Assembly: GCA_944325575.1 (NCBI GenBank)
Contig: CALVAR010000023.1
Span: forward strand, 1-38,744
Source of the DNA: Candidatus Gastranaerophilales bacterium
GTDB taxonomy: Bacteria; Cyanobacteriota; Vampirovibrionia; Gastranaerophilales; Gastranaerophilaceae
Length of the DNA stretch: 38,744 nt
Direction: 5' to 3'
Shown piece by piece: positions 1 through 7,469 of the stretch; position 1 is the stretch's first letter, and the number at the start of each line of letters is the position of its first letter. The notes under the pieces were generated by a model. It saw only the letters and a list, made by a program, of their open reading frames with translations. It made no database searches and was not told the origin of the DNA. Position numbers and translations under genes: made by a program.

Positions 1-341
1 CAGATTGAAAAACTACGCTGCAGCTCGTTTTTCTAATCTTTCAGGATGACAACAGAAATATCTGCAATGTGGTATCTTGATATACCGAAAGGTACAAAGG
101 GCTCAATGATAGAGTGTTACAACGTAGAACGAGCATCAGAGACAGAACTATTACTGCAAAGAGGTTCAGAATTTCTTATAAAAAATGCCCGATACAACAA
201 AGACAAACACATCTGGGAATTGTGGCGAAAGAAATCAAGTTTTATCCCGAAGATGAAGCAATAATGGCTAAGATGAAAACTGCCAGAGAACAAATTGAAT
301 ATGCTAACAAACTCATCGATGAAGGAAAATTTATAAGATAA
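1..341 (+). pseudogene. ADP-ribosyltransferase-like protein, C-terminal remnant, frameshifted
   Basis: This is the 3' end of a gene that begins before the window. Three reading frames join into one plausible protein. Frame 2 (bases 2-46) gives RLKNYAAARFSNLSG. Frame 1 (46 to about 228) gives a segment with IPKGTKGSMIE and SETELLLQRGSEF. Frame 3 (about 228-341) gives a helical tail ending KLIDEGKFIR. The IPKGTKG strand, followed by a (S)ExE motif and LLQRGSEF, matches the C-terminal half of the bacterial ADP-ribosyltransferase exoenzyme fold, where the ExE glutamates are catalytic. Two single-base losses, near 44-47 and near 225-229, would explain the frame changes. Either the gene is decayed or the assembly has indels. 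The toxin class, target and N-terminal domains lie outside view. The ART assignment rests on motif memory, not a search. Confidence 0.5.
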
Positions 342-382
342 TATGAAAGTTCCATCAATAACAAATACAGTAAAAACAATCT

Positions 383-1021
383 CTATATCTGATTATTCTG
401 CCCAAAGTAGCAGTTATACTTCTTTTCATAGCCTATTGTAGTTTTGGTGTCGTGACCCGGATAAACATCAATATCATCATCGAGTTTAAATAATTTTTCC
501 GTTATGGAATGGCTCAGCTGTGCAAAACTTCCTCCCTCAAAATCTGTTCTGCCGACCGAAGTATAAAAAAGTGTATCACCCGAAAACAAACTGCTGCCTG
601 TCAAAAAGCACACACTGCCCGGAGTATGACCGGGTGTATGGATGACTTTTATTTCGTTGTCACCTATTTTAAATATATCTTTTTCCGTAAAAGTCTTTAT
701 ATTTTCAGGCGGAAGCCCGTTATTTACAAAGCCGAAACGCTCGAGCTGTTTGGGCAGATTTTCAACAAGAATCTTATCATTTTCATGAACATAAACAGGC
801 ACTCCCGATACATCCTGTGCATCTTTTTCTCCGAGAATATGGTCAAAGTGTCCGTGTGTATTCAGGATATATTGCAGTTTTGCGTTATAATTTTCAATTT
901 CGTCAAAAAGGGTATGATAATCACCGCCCAAATCAATAATAACAGCTTCTTTTGATTGTTCATCAATAAGCAGATAAGCATTTGTGCCGATTAAACCAAG
1001 CGGAAAAGTTTTTATAATCAT
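383..1021 (-). CDS. MBL-fold metallohydrolase (glyoxalase II-like)
   Basis: A 212-residue metallo-beta-lactamase-fold hydrolase, probably of the short glyoxalase II-like (YcbL-type) group that cleaves thioesters such as S-lactoylglutathione or related substrates. The metal-binding series is complete: THGHFDH, then HTPGHTPGS, the SGDTLF aspartate and the late YPGHD histidine. The glycine and threonine residues of GRTDF also fit the family. The reading frame could extend to a TTG at 1033. I prefer ATG at 1021 because GAGG lies 6 bases upstream of it, inside that extension. It is a cytosolic enzyme, since no signal peptide is visible. A palindrome at 1038-1059 lies just upstream and could regulate it. 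The substrate cannot be told from sequence. Confidence 0.85.
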   Translation of the reverse strand: MIIKTFPLGLIGTNAYLLIDEQSKEAVIIDLGGDYHTLFDEIENYNAKLQYILNTHGHFDHILGEKDAQDVSGVPVYVHENDKILVENLPKQLERFGFVNNGLPPENIKTFTEKDIFKIGDNEIKVIHTPGHTPGSVCFLTGSSLFSGDTLFYTSVGRTDFEGGSFAQLSHSITEKLFKLDDDIDVYPGHDTKTTIGYEKKYNCYFGQNNQI

Positions 1022-1037
1022 AAAATTCCTCAATTAA

Positions 1038-1059
1038 ATGGTATTTAATATTATACCAT
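1038..1059. promoter_or_regulatory. Palindromic operator candidate ATGGTAT-N8-ATACCAT (site 1)
   Basis: Perfect 7-base inverted arms, ATGGTAT (1038-1044) and ATACCAT (1053-1059), are separated by 8 AT-only bases. The site overlaps the stop codon of the 96-residue gene and lies 17 bases upstream of the hydrolase ATG. A repressor bound here would cover that gene's promoter or transcription start. The same arms and spacing recur at 33158-33179. The regulator is unknown. Confidence 0.5.
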
Positions 1060-1341
1060 ATAATCGGCAGATTTTTGATTTGCTTCAATCTCAGCCTGCT
1101 GGGCAGGTGTTCTTTTTTCTGCGGGAATATTTTCCAGCTGTTTTATTCTTTTTGCAACAAAATATGCTTTAATTTTTTCAAAAAAGCCGTTTGATTTATT
1201 TTGCACAACAGTTGTGTTGTGCGGAGTGTCATCTTCCACATCGCTTACTTTTACGCTTGCAACGGCAGGAACATTGGATTTTGTCTGCCAGTTTTGAGAC
1301 GGTAACGGAATTTGCGAAACTAAATTTGATTCTATTGCCAT
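1051..1341 (-). CDS. Hypothetical protein, 96 aa
   Basis: I do not recognise this protein. It has a polar N-terminal half rich in Ser, Thr, Val and Asn (residues 1-50), then a basic amphipathic helix (about 53-70, FFEKIKAYFVAKRIKQLE) and a charged helical tail with PAEKRTPAQQAEIEANQ. No signal peptide or membrane span is visible. The ATG is preceded by AAAGGTG at a good distance. A TATAAT-like -10 sequence lies at 1377-1382 on the minus strand, giving a leader of about 30 bases. Its stop codon overlaps the palindrome in front of the downstream hydrolase gene, so the two may be transcribed together or separated by that site. It is likely a lineage-specific protein. Confidence 0.6.
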   Translation of the reverse strand: MAIESNLVSQIPLPSQNWQTKSNVPAVASVKVSDVEDDTPHNTTVVQNKSNGFFEKIKAYFVAKRIKQLENIPAEKRTPAQQAEIEANQKSADYMV

Positions 1342-1423
1342 AAAACACCTTTCGTAATTTCAGGACATTTTATGTAATTATAAACCCAAAACATGATTTT
1401 TTTTGCTAAAAATTGAGCTAATC

Positions 1424-1448
1424 TAAAGTTTAGTAAAGAATTCGATAA
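1424..1448 (+). promoter_or_regulatory. Possible sigma-28-like promoter upstream of flhA
   Basis: TAAAGTTT (1424-1431) matches the sigma-28 (FliA/SigD) -35 box exactly, and TTCGATAA (1441-1448) resembles the GCCGATAA -10 box. The gap from TAAA to the -10 box is 13 bases, about two shorter than the usual 14-16. It lies 50 bases ahead of flhA. The short spacing keeps confidence low. A TATTATATT stretch near 1466 could serve a housekeeping sigma factor instead. Confidence 0.3.
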
Positions 1449-1498
1449 ATAGAGATTTGTAAGCTATTATATTAGTGGGAAAGAGTGTTTAAAATAAA

Positions 1499-3634
1499 AT
1501 GAATCTAGGCGCATTAGCAAGCTTACTCAAGAATAACGACATAATCATGGCAATCGGTATTGTCATAATTGTTGCTATGATGATTATCCCGCTGCCGCCA
1601 ATGCTTCTGGATATTCTTTTGACATTGAACATATCTCTTTCCGTAATCATTTTGCTGGTTTGTTTATTTATAAAAGAGCCTCTGGAGTATTCCTCTTTCC
1701 CGATTATACTTCTTGTGGCGACGATTTTTCGTCTCGGGTTGAACGTAAGTTCAACAAGGCTCATTCTTTTATACGGTTCTGCCGGAGAGGTTATAAATTC
1801 ATTCGGACAGTTTGTTGTCGGAGGCAACTACATTGTCGGATTTATCATCTTCATTTTGCTTGTTGTTATCAACTTTATGGTAATCACAGGCGGTGCAACA
1901 AGAGTTGCGGAAGTATCAGCAAGGTTTACATTAGACAGTATGCCCGGTAAACAGCTTTCTATAGACGCGGATTTGAACTCGGGTTTGATTAACGAGGATC
2001 AGGCAAAAGCAAGAAGAAGAAAACTCGAAAGAGAAGCTGATTTCTACGGTACCATGGACGGTGCTTCAAAGTTTGTAAAAGGTGATGCCACAGCCGGTAT
2101 CATCATCACTGTCGTAAACATTTTTGCAGGTATTGTAATCGGTTTGTGGCAGATGAAAATGGACATTATGACCGCATTAAACACCTTTACAATCCTGACT
2201 GTAGGCGACGGTCTTGTGTCACAGCTGCCGGCCCTTTTGATATCTTTTGCAACAGGTTTGATTGTTTCACGTGCAAGCGGTCAGGATGACTCATTGAGTG
2301 ATGATATTAAAAGAGAAATGTTCTCAAACTATATTGTACTTGGTATAGTTGCATTTCTTTTATTCTTCCTCGGGCTTGTTCCCGGTATGCCGACAATACC
2401 TTTTATTCTTGTGTCAGCTACGCTCGGATGGCTTTCATACAACAAAAGTAAGGAAGCAAAAGCCAAAAAAGAAGAAGCAGCAAAAACACAATCCGAGCAG
2501 CAAGACGGCACCCCAGGTGCTCCGGGTGCACCAGGTCAGGGCGGCAAGGCTGCAAAGAAAAAGAAAAAAGCTTCAAGAGAAAGTGTCATGGAGCTTTTGA
2601 ATGTAGAAACAATAGAAATGGAAATAGGCTACAGGCTTGTACCGCTGCTTGATGCAGAACAGGGCGGAGACCTGCTTGAAAGAATTGCCCAGATAAGACG
2701 CCAGACCGCTCTGGATTTGGGTATTGTACTTCCTTCCATCCGTGTAAGAGACAACCTGCAGCTTCCGCCGAATAACTATCAGATAAAACTAAAAGGTGTA
2801 CCGATAGAATCAGGCGAAGTATACCCTGACAGAAGTCTTGCGATGAATGCGGGAGGTTCTGATAATGATCTGGGCATAAACGGTATCAGTGCTATAGAGC
2901 CTGCATTTGGTCTGCCTGCAATCTGGGTTGAAGAAAAAGACAGAGAAATAGCAGAAAACTATGGTTACACGGTGGTAAGCCCTTCTGCCGTTATTTCCAC
3001 ACACCTGACGGAAGTTATTAAGAAAAATGCTGCAGAAATAGTTTCCCGTGCGGATATACAGCAGCTTATTGATAATTTGAAAAAAGAAGTTTCGGAAGAA
3101 TATGTGACAGACCTTATGAAAGATTTGTCCGTGGCAGAAGTTCAGCAGATAGTATACAATCTCTTAAAAGAAAGAGTATCCGTAAGAGATTTGAAAACTA
3201 TTCTGGAAGTATTGAGCCTGCAGTCACGTGTAAGCAAAAACGCAGATTACCTGACAGAACAGGTCAGACAGGCTCTCTCAAGAAGTATCTGCAAGCAAAA
3301 TCTTGCAGACACAGGCGAACTGCTTGCAGTAACACTTGACCCTGAGGTAGAAAACACAATAGCTCAAGGCGTAAGCCCTGACGGTTCAAGTCTGACATTG
3401 AACCCCGAATTTACAAGAAAACTTTTGGATACACTTAACTATGAACTGGAAAAAGCTATTTCCTCCTCGGGAAATCAGCCTGTTCTTTTATGTTCATCTC
3501 CTATCAGGCTGCCTTTCAGACGTTTGATTGAAAGAACATATCCGCAAATTGCCGTTATGTCGTATAATGAAATAAGCAACAATGTAAAAGCAAAATCCAT
3601 CGGTGTGATAAGAGTTGCACCTACAATGGTATAA
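1499..3634 (+). CDS. flhA: Flagellar biosynthesis protein FlhA
   Basis: FlhA is the large export-gate component of the flagellar type III secretion apparatus. It forms a ring in the inner membrane and its cytosolic domain docks chaperone-substrate complexes. At 711 residues it is near the family length of about 690. The N-terminal 320 residues carry about eight hydrophobic helices and the FHIPEP-type segment RLGLNVSSTRLIL, followed by the conserved SMPGKQLSIDADLNSG loop and RRRKLEREADFYGTMDGASKFVKGDA. The C-terminal cytosolic domain starts near residue 365 and ends with PIRLPFRRLIERTYP. An unusual Gly-Pro-Ala stretch (TPGAPGAPGQGG, about residues 337-348) plus a Lys-rich run forms the linker. 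It heads a tight operon with c-di-GMP genes. No other flagellar gene is in view. An injectisome homologue (SctV) is less likely. Confidence 0.95.
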   Translation: MNLGALASLLKNNDIIMAIGIVIIVAMMIIPLPPMLLDILLTLNISLSVIILLVCLFIKEPLEYSSFPIILLVATIFRLGLNVSSTRLILLYGSAGEVINSFGQFVVGGNYIVGFIIFILLVVINFMVITGGATRVAEVSARFTLDSMPGKQLSIDADLNSGLINEDQAKARRRKLEREADFYGTMDGASKFVKGDATAGIIITVVNIFAGIVIGLWQMKMDIMTALNTFTILTVGDGLVSQLPALLISFATGLIVSRASGQDDSLSDDIKREMFSNYIVLGIVAFLLFFLGLVPGMPTIPFILVSATLGWLSYNKSKEAKAKKEEAAKTQSEQQDGTPGAPGAPGQGGKAAKKKKKASRESVMELLNVETIEMEIGYRLVPLLDAEQGGDLLERIAQIRRQTALDLGIVLPSIRVRDNLQLPPNNYQIKLKGVPIESGEVYPDRSLAMNAGGSDNDLGINGISAIEPAFGLPAIWVEEKDREIAENYGYTVVSPSAVISTHLTEVIKKNAAEIVSRADIQQLIDNLKKEVSEEYVTDLMKDLSVAEVQQIVYNLLKERVSVRDLKTILEVLSLQSRVSKNADYLTEQVRQALSRSICKQNLADTGELLAVTLDPEVENTIAQGVSPDGSSLTLNPEFTRKLLDTLNYELEKAISSSGNQPVLLCSSPIRLPFRRLIERTYPQIAVMSYNEISNNVKAKSIGVIRVAPTMV

Positions 3635-3650
3635 AACAAGGAAGAGAAGT

Positions 3651-4265
3651 ATGAAGAATTTGATAAAAAATAATCAAAAAGTTTACATGATTCCAAAGGA
3701 TATACAAGGCGGTCTGTCTTCCGCAATTAATAAAATTGTGGGTTCCACAATAGAAATGGATATAAAAAAAGATGATATGAAATACTACAGCCTCGGCGAT
3801 GTGGTAGAAATGTTTACGGTGATTGACGACGGTATACTTTATTTTAAGCCAAGAGTTGTAGAAATTGATAAGGGGCAAAATACAATCAAGGTTGAATTTG
3901 ATAAAACAAAATACGACCAGCTCCAGAGAAGAGAATACACAAGAATAGATTTCAAAAACGAATTTACACTCAAAAGTGAAGATAAATCTTATATATGTAC
4001 CTGCATTGATTTGAGCGCAGGGGGGATGAAATTTGAAACAGAAGCTGATTTAAAATGTTCTCAGGATTATGAGATAGAATTTTCTCTTGAGAGCAAAATC
4101 CCTATAGAATGCTTCTTTAAACCCATAAGAATAGACAAAAAAAAGGGAAGAAGCAAAGTCAAAAAAAATATTGTATCCGGACGATTTATTGCACTCAAAA
4201 ATATTGATAAAATTGCTATTGTCCAGTTTTGCTTCAAAAAACAAATGGAAAATAAAAACAAATAA
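3651..4265 (+). CDS. PilZ domain protein, YcgR-like c-di-GMP receptor
   Basis: A 204-residue protein with an N-terminal beta-rich domain (about 1-95) like the flagellar-brake YcgR/YpfA family, then a PilZ domain (about 100-195). The c-di-GMP-binding residues are visible: QRREYTR supplies the RxxxR motif and DLSAGGMKF supplies the D/NxSxxG motif. Such proteins bind c-di-GMP and slow or alter the flagellar motor or export. An in-frame upstream ATG at 3615 would overlap flhA. I chose 3651 because AAGGAAGAG stands just before it. It lies 16 bases after flhA, so it is almost certainly co-transcribed, and the operon also encodes an HD-GYP phosphodiesterase that would lower its ligand. No membrane span is visible, so it is cytosolic. 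Confidence 0.88.
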   Translation: MKNLIKNNQKVYMIPKDIQGGLSSAINKIVGSTIEMDIKKDDMKYYSLGDVVEMFTVIDDGILYFKPRVVEIDKGQNTIKVEFDKTKYDQLQRREYTRIDFKNEFTLKSEDKSYICTCIDLSAGGMKFETEADLKCSQDYEIEFSLESKIPIECFFKPIRIDKKKGRSKVKKNIVSGRFIALKNIDKIAIVQFCFKKQMENKNK

Positions 4266-4277
4266 CCGAACAAAAAT

Positions 4278-4520
4278 ATGGGAACCACTAACAGCAAAAA
4301 ATATTCACAAAAAATTAGCGGAATGCTGGCAAGTCTGACAGCCTTTTTGTGTACCGCGCTTATTTTTTTTAATGCGGAAATAATTACACTCTCTACATTG
4401 CTTTATGCACTGAGCATTATAGTTCCAGCGACTTTGATAGTAGGATATCTGGGGTTTCAAATCGGCAAAATCTTTGATAGTACAAAAAAGAAAAATAAAT
4501 TGAACAGATTCATTAAATAA
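4278..4520 (+). CDS. Small two-helix membrane protein, 80 aa
   Basis: I do not recognise this protein. After a short polar start (residues 1-12) it has two hydrophobic stretches, about 15-33 and 36-60, then a basic tail (KIFDSTKKKNKLNRFIK). That predicts a hairpin in the inner membrane with both ends in the cytoplasm by the positive-inside rule. The second helix contains YLGFQIGKIF, which resembles the glycine-containing membrane segments of short flagellar or motility-associated proteins, but this is too little to name it. The ribosome-binding site is weak. Its place, 12 bases after the PilZ gene and 14 before the kinase, argues for a real gene in the same operon. Confidence 0.65.
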   Translation: MGTTNSKKYSQKISGMLASLTAFLCTALIFFNAEIITLSTLLYALSIIVPATLIVGYLGFQIGKIFDSTKKKNKLNRFIK

Positions 4521-4534
4521 AATCAGGACAAAAT

Positions 4535-6139
4535 ATGACAAATAAAAATACCGGTAAAAAATTTAAAACCAAATTAAGCACACAGTTCGCTGCTTTTACA
4601 ACAATGCTTATCGCAACCACTGTATTTTTTATTGCGTGGTATTCAATTTCTACGGTAAACAATCTTGCACAGCAAATCACTACCCAGTCAAAAGAACTTA
4701 ATGATTCAATATCCATTACATTGTTTCAAAATTTGAGCGAGGCAATTGACACGCATAACTATAACGAAGTAAAAAAATCAGCGCAAAAAATGGTAGACAA
4801 CAATATTGTTGCAATGGTTTTGATAAAAGATGCAAAAACCCATGAAATACTTATTTCTACCCAGCCCAGCGAGAAGTTGAGAGCTGTTTTTACGGAAAAT
4901 AAAATTTCCACAAAATCGCTTCAAAAGAAAAAACCGATAGCAGAAGCAATATACAAACAATCGGTTATAAAAGACGGAAAAATAATTGAGCTGGGTTTTT
5001 ACAATGAGCCTATTACAAAAATTTATCTGGATATGTTAAGAGACAACATCCTTGCCATGGTATTTATCTTTATATTCCTCGGCTTTTTCCTGTCCAATCT
5101 TATTGCAGGAATCCTGATAAAACCTATAAATATACTTATTAAGAGTCTTGGAGATTTTGCAAAAGGTAATTTTTCACACCGTCTTGAAGAATCCAATTAT
5201 CTTGAAATAAATCGACTCATACGTTCTTATAACGAAATGGCAGAATCACTGGAAAAGCTCTACCAATCATTGGAACAACAGGTAAAAGACAGAACAAAAG
5301 AATTGGAAGCGGCATATTCCGAACTCAAGAGCACACAGGCAATGATGGTTCATTCGGAAAAGATGAAATCCTTAGGTGAGCTTGTTGCAGGGATTACGCA
5401 CGAAATCAACAATCCGGTAAACTTTATCTACGGTAATCTTATCCATCTTAAGAATTATACTTCCGATATGATGTCCGTAATAGATAAGTATACGGAGTTT
5501 GACAGCGATTTGACAGAAGAACATAAACAAAAAATCAAAGAACTGAAAGACGAAATTGATCTTGAATTCTTAAAAGATGATCTTCCGGAATTAATAAGAA
5601 GCTGTCAGGAAGGTACCGAAAGAACAAAAAATATTGTACTGGATCTTAAAAACTTCTCCAGACTTGAAGAAGCAGTTATCAATAACGTTGATTTACCAAA
5701 AGAAATTGACACAACGCTCAATATTTTGCACAACAAATTCAAAAACAAAATTACCGTTCATAAAGAATATCAAGAAAATATGCCCCATGTGGAAGGTTAT
5801 GGCGGACAGCTGAATCAGGTATTTATGAACATACTGGACAATGCTGCATTTGCTATTCAGGAAAAGGGCGATGTATGGATACGCTTAAAATCGGACGGAA
5901 ATAATGCTATAATTGAATTTGAAGATAACGGATGCGGTATGGACGAAAACACCCGCAAAAAGGTCTTTGATCCTTTCTTTACAACAAAAGAAGTGGGTCA
6001 GGGAACAGGTCTTGGTATGGCAATAAGCTACAAGGTTATAAAAAATCACAAAGGCACTATAGACCTTGTATCAGAGCCGGGTAAAGGCAGCAAATTTACA
6101 ATCACGCTTCCTTTAAAAATGACATTAAAAGCACAATAA
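4535..6139 (+). CDS. Membrane sensor histidine kinase
   Basis: A 534-residue two-component kinase. A first membrane helix (about 17-38) and a second (about 170-192) flank an extracytoplasmic sensing region of some 130 residues. A HAMP-like linker (about 195-245) and a coiled coil (about 245-275) follow. The dimerisation/phosphoacceptor helix contains THEINNP with the phosphorylated histidine at about residue 289. The ATPase domain has an N box around NILDNAAFA (about 435), DNGCGMDE, the F box DPFFTTKE and the G box GQGTGLGMA (about 488-495). The H-box style (GITHEINNPVNFI) is common in cyanobacterial kinases. AGGA precedes the ATG. The REC-HD-GYP gene starts 16 bases later and is the likely phosphoacceptor partner. 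The signal sensed is unknown. Confidence 0.93.
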   Translation: MTNKNTGKKFKTKLSTQFAAFTTMLIATTVFFIAWYSISTVNNLAQQITTQSKELNDSISITLFQNLSEAIDTHNYNEVKKSAQKMVDNNIVAMVLIKDAKTHEILISTQPSEKLRAVFTENKISTKSLQKKKPIAEAIYKQSVIKDGKIIELGFYNEPITKIYLDMLRDNILAMVFIFIFLGFFLSNLIAGILIKPINILIKSLGDFAKGNFSHRLEESNYLEINRLIRSYNEMAESLEKLYQSLEQQVKDRTKELEAAYSELKSTQAMMVHSEKMKSLGELVAGITHEINNPVNFIYGNLIHLKNYTSDMMSVIDKYTEFDSDLTEEHKQKIKELKDEIDLEFLKDDLPELIRSCQEGTERTKNIVLDLKNFSRLEEAVINNVDLPKEIDTTLNILHNKFKNKITVHKEYQENMPHVEGYGGQLNQVFMNILDNAAFAIQEKGDVWIRLKSDGNNAIIEFEDNGCGMDENTRKKVFDPFFTTKEVGQGTGLGMAISYKVIKNHKGTIDLVSEPGKGSKFTITLPLKMTLKAQ

Positions 6140-6155
6140 ATAAACGGAAAAAAGC

Positions 6156-7163
6156 ATGGAAAACAATAAATACAGTATTTTACTTGTTGATGATGAAGAA
6201 GATAACCTTGCACTCTTGTACAGAACCCTGAGAGGAACTTATAATCTGGACAAAACAACCTCTCCTTTGCAGGCTCTTGAAATGCTCAAGCAAAAAGAAT
6301 ACGAGCTTGTTATTTCTGACCACAAAATGCCAGAGATGGACGGAGTAGAGTTCTTAAAACAGGTGCAGCTCGGACATCCGCAGGTTATGAGGATACTTTT
6401 GACAGCTTATTCCGATGCAAACATTCTTATTGATGCAATCAACTATGCAAAAATATACAGATACATAAAAAAACCCTACAATCCGGAAGAATTACAGCTT
6501 ATTGTTTCTTCCGCACTGGAATATTATCAGCTGAAATATGACAACGATAAGCTTATTCAGGATTTGAAAGAACTCTTTTCCGGTACTATCAAAGCCATTA
6601 TGGAAGCTCTGGATGCAAAAGATTCTTTTACCTCGGGCAGAAGCAAACGTATCACATACTATTCAATTATCATTGCAAAAAAATTGGGTCTTTCTTCTAT
6701 AGATACTGGCAAAGTAGAACTTGCAGGCATGCTGCATGATATAGGCATGATAGGTGTGTCTGACGAAATTTTGTACAAAATTGATGCACTTTCTCAGGAA
6801 GAATATGATGAAATCAAAAAACATATTACCTACAGTGTAAAAATTCTCGAAGATATAAAACAGCTTAAAGATGTTGTTGAAATAATAAAATACCACCACG
6901 AAAAATTTGACGGTACGGGTTATCCTCATGGAATAAGAGGCGAAGAAATACCTCTCGGTTCCAGAATTATAGCTGTTGCAGATGCTTTTGACAGTATAAT
7001 TTCAAGCAGAGTATACAGAAACGCCGTAAATATGAATGAGGCGCTTGAAAAGATAAAAAGCGGCGCCGGTACGCAGTTTGACCCTGTTGTAGTAAAAGCT
7101 TTTGAAGACAGTTTTGAAGAAATAGTAAAATCCGCAACAGAAGATATTAAAACAGATGCCTAA
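6156..7163 (+). CDS. Response regulator with REC and HD-GYP domains (c-di-GMP phosphodiesterase)
   Basis: A 335-residue RpfG-like protein. The receiver domain (about 5-122) has LVDDEEDN, the phosphorylated Asp55 in ISDHKMPEMDG, the LLTAYSD threonine and KKPYN. The HD-GYP domain (about 150-325) has the metal-binding His194-Asp195 pair in MLHDIGMIG, then H-ITYS, and the full signature HHEKFDGTGYP at about 247-257, followed by GSRIIAVADAFD. HD-GYP proteins hydrolyse c-di-GMP to pGpG or GMP, and all key residues are present, so activity is likely. With the kinase just upstream and the PilZ protein in the same operon, it probably lowers c-di-GMP near the flagellar export machinery in response to the kinase signal. 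It is cytosolic. Confidence 0.93.
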   Translation: MENNKYSILLVDDEEDNLALLYRTLRGTYNLDKTTSPLQALEMLKQKEYELVISDHKMPEMDGVEFLKQVQLGHPQVMRILLTAYSDANILIDAINYAKIYRYIKKPYNPEELQLIVSSALEYYQLKYDNDKLIQDLKELFSGTIKAIMEALDAKDSFTSGRSKRITYYSIIIAKKLGLSSIDTGKVELAGMLHDIGMIGVSDEILYKIDALSQEEYDEIKKHITYSVKILEDIKQLKDVVEIIKYHHEKFDGTGYPHGIRGEEIPLGSRIIAVADAFDSIISSRVYRNAVNMNEALEKIKSGAGTQFDPVVVKAFEDSFEEIVKSATEDIKTDA

Positions 7164-7207
7164 AAAGAATTACTCTTTTTGACAATGTATTTCCTGCGGC
7201 TTCTATT
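7162..7207 (+). promoter_or_regulatory. Stem-loop followed by a possible promoter for the small gene at 7233
   Basis: AAAAAGA (7162-7168) and TCTTTTT (7174-7180) form a weak hairpin right at the HD-GYP stop codon. A perfect TTGACA (7179-7184) overlaps its right arm, and a TCTATT stretch follows 17 bases later (7202-7207). This could be a weak terminator combined with an internal promoter. The -10 box is poor. Confidence 0.3.
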
Positions 7208-7232
7208 TATGATAGACATAAAAGGAGCAAAA

Positions 7233-7421
7233 ATGCGGGAAAATCTTTTAAACAAAAAAGACAATAATACCAAAGCTGCGGAAAAATATGTGGGCAAATA
7301 CCTGCTGGATTTGCAGAACCATTTCAGCCTGAGCGATATCCAGCTGATAAAAATTTTGCAAAGTTGTCTTAATAATATAAAAAGAAAAAACAAATTAAAG
7401 AAATGGTGGCAATTTTTTTAA
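7233..7421 (+). CDS. Small basic hypothetical protein, 62 aa
   Basis: I do not recognise this protein. It is predicted to be mostly helical, with lysine- and asparagine-rich ends and a central amphipathic helix (about residues 18-45, containing YVGKYLLDLQNHFSLSDIQLIKILQSCL). It ends in a very basic, aromatic tail (KRKNKLKKWWQFF). An upstream in-frame ATG at 7179 exists. I chose 7233 because AAAGGAGC lies four bases before it, a near-ideal ribosome-binding site. It sits 69 bases after the HD-GYP gene and may be its last operon partner, or be transcribed from the possible promoter just upstream. The LSDIQLIKIL segment could be a small dimerisation or adaptor helix, but nothing supports a specific role. 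Confidence 0.6.
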   Translation: MRENLLNKKDNNTKAAEKYVGKYLLDLQNHFSLSDIQLIKILQSCLNNIKRKNKLKKWWQFF

Positions 7422-7457
7422 AAAAATCATATTATATTAATAATAATTATATTATGG

Positions 7458-7463
7458 TATTAT
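7458..7463 (+). promoter_or_regulatory. -10 box placed for a leaderless mRNA (receiver gene)
   Basis: TATTAT at 7458-7463 is followed by six bases (AAACCT) and then the ATG at 7470. No Shine-Dalgarno sequence precedes the start. Transcription would begin at or next to the start codon. The surrounding 50 bases are extremely AT-rich, so other -10 boxes are possible. Confidence 0.4.
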
Positions 7464-7469
7464 AAACCT

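Noticed and set aside
80..96. Third copy of the ATGGTAT-type palindrome (GGTAT-N6-ATACC near the left edge)
   Set aside because: The arms are shorter, the spacing differs, and it lies inside the ART coding stretch. Treated as coincidence.
343..441. Short ORF of 32 codons (MKVPSITNTVKTISISDY...) after the ART remnant
   Set aside because: It overlaps the end of the hydrolase gene on the other strand and has no ribosome-binding site. Its start resembles small lineage proteins, but it is too short to support.
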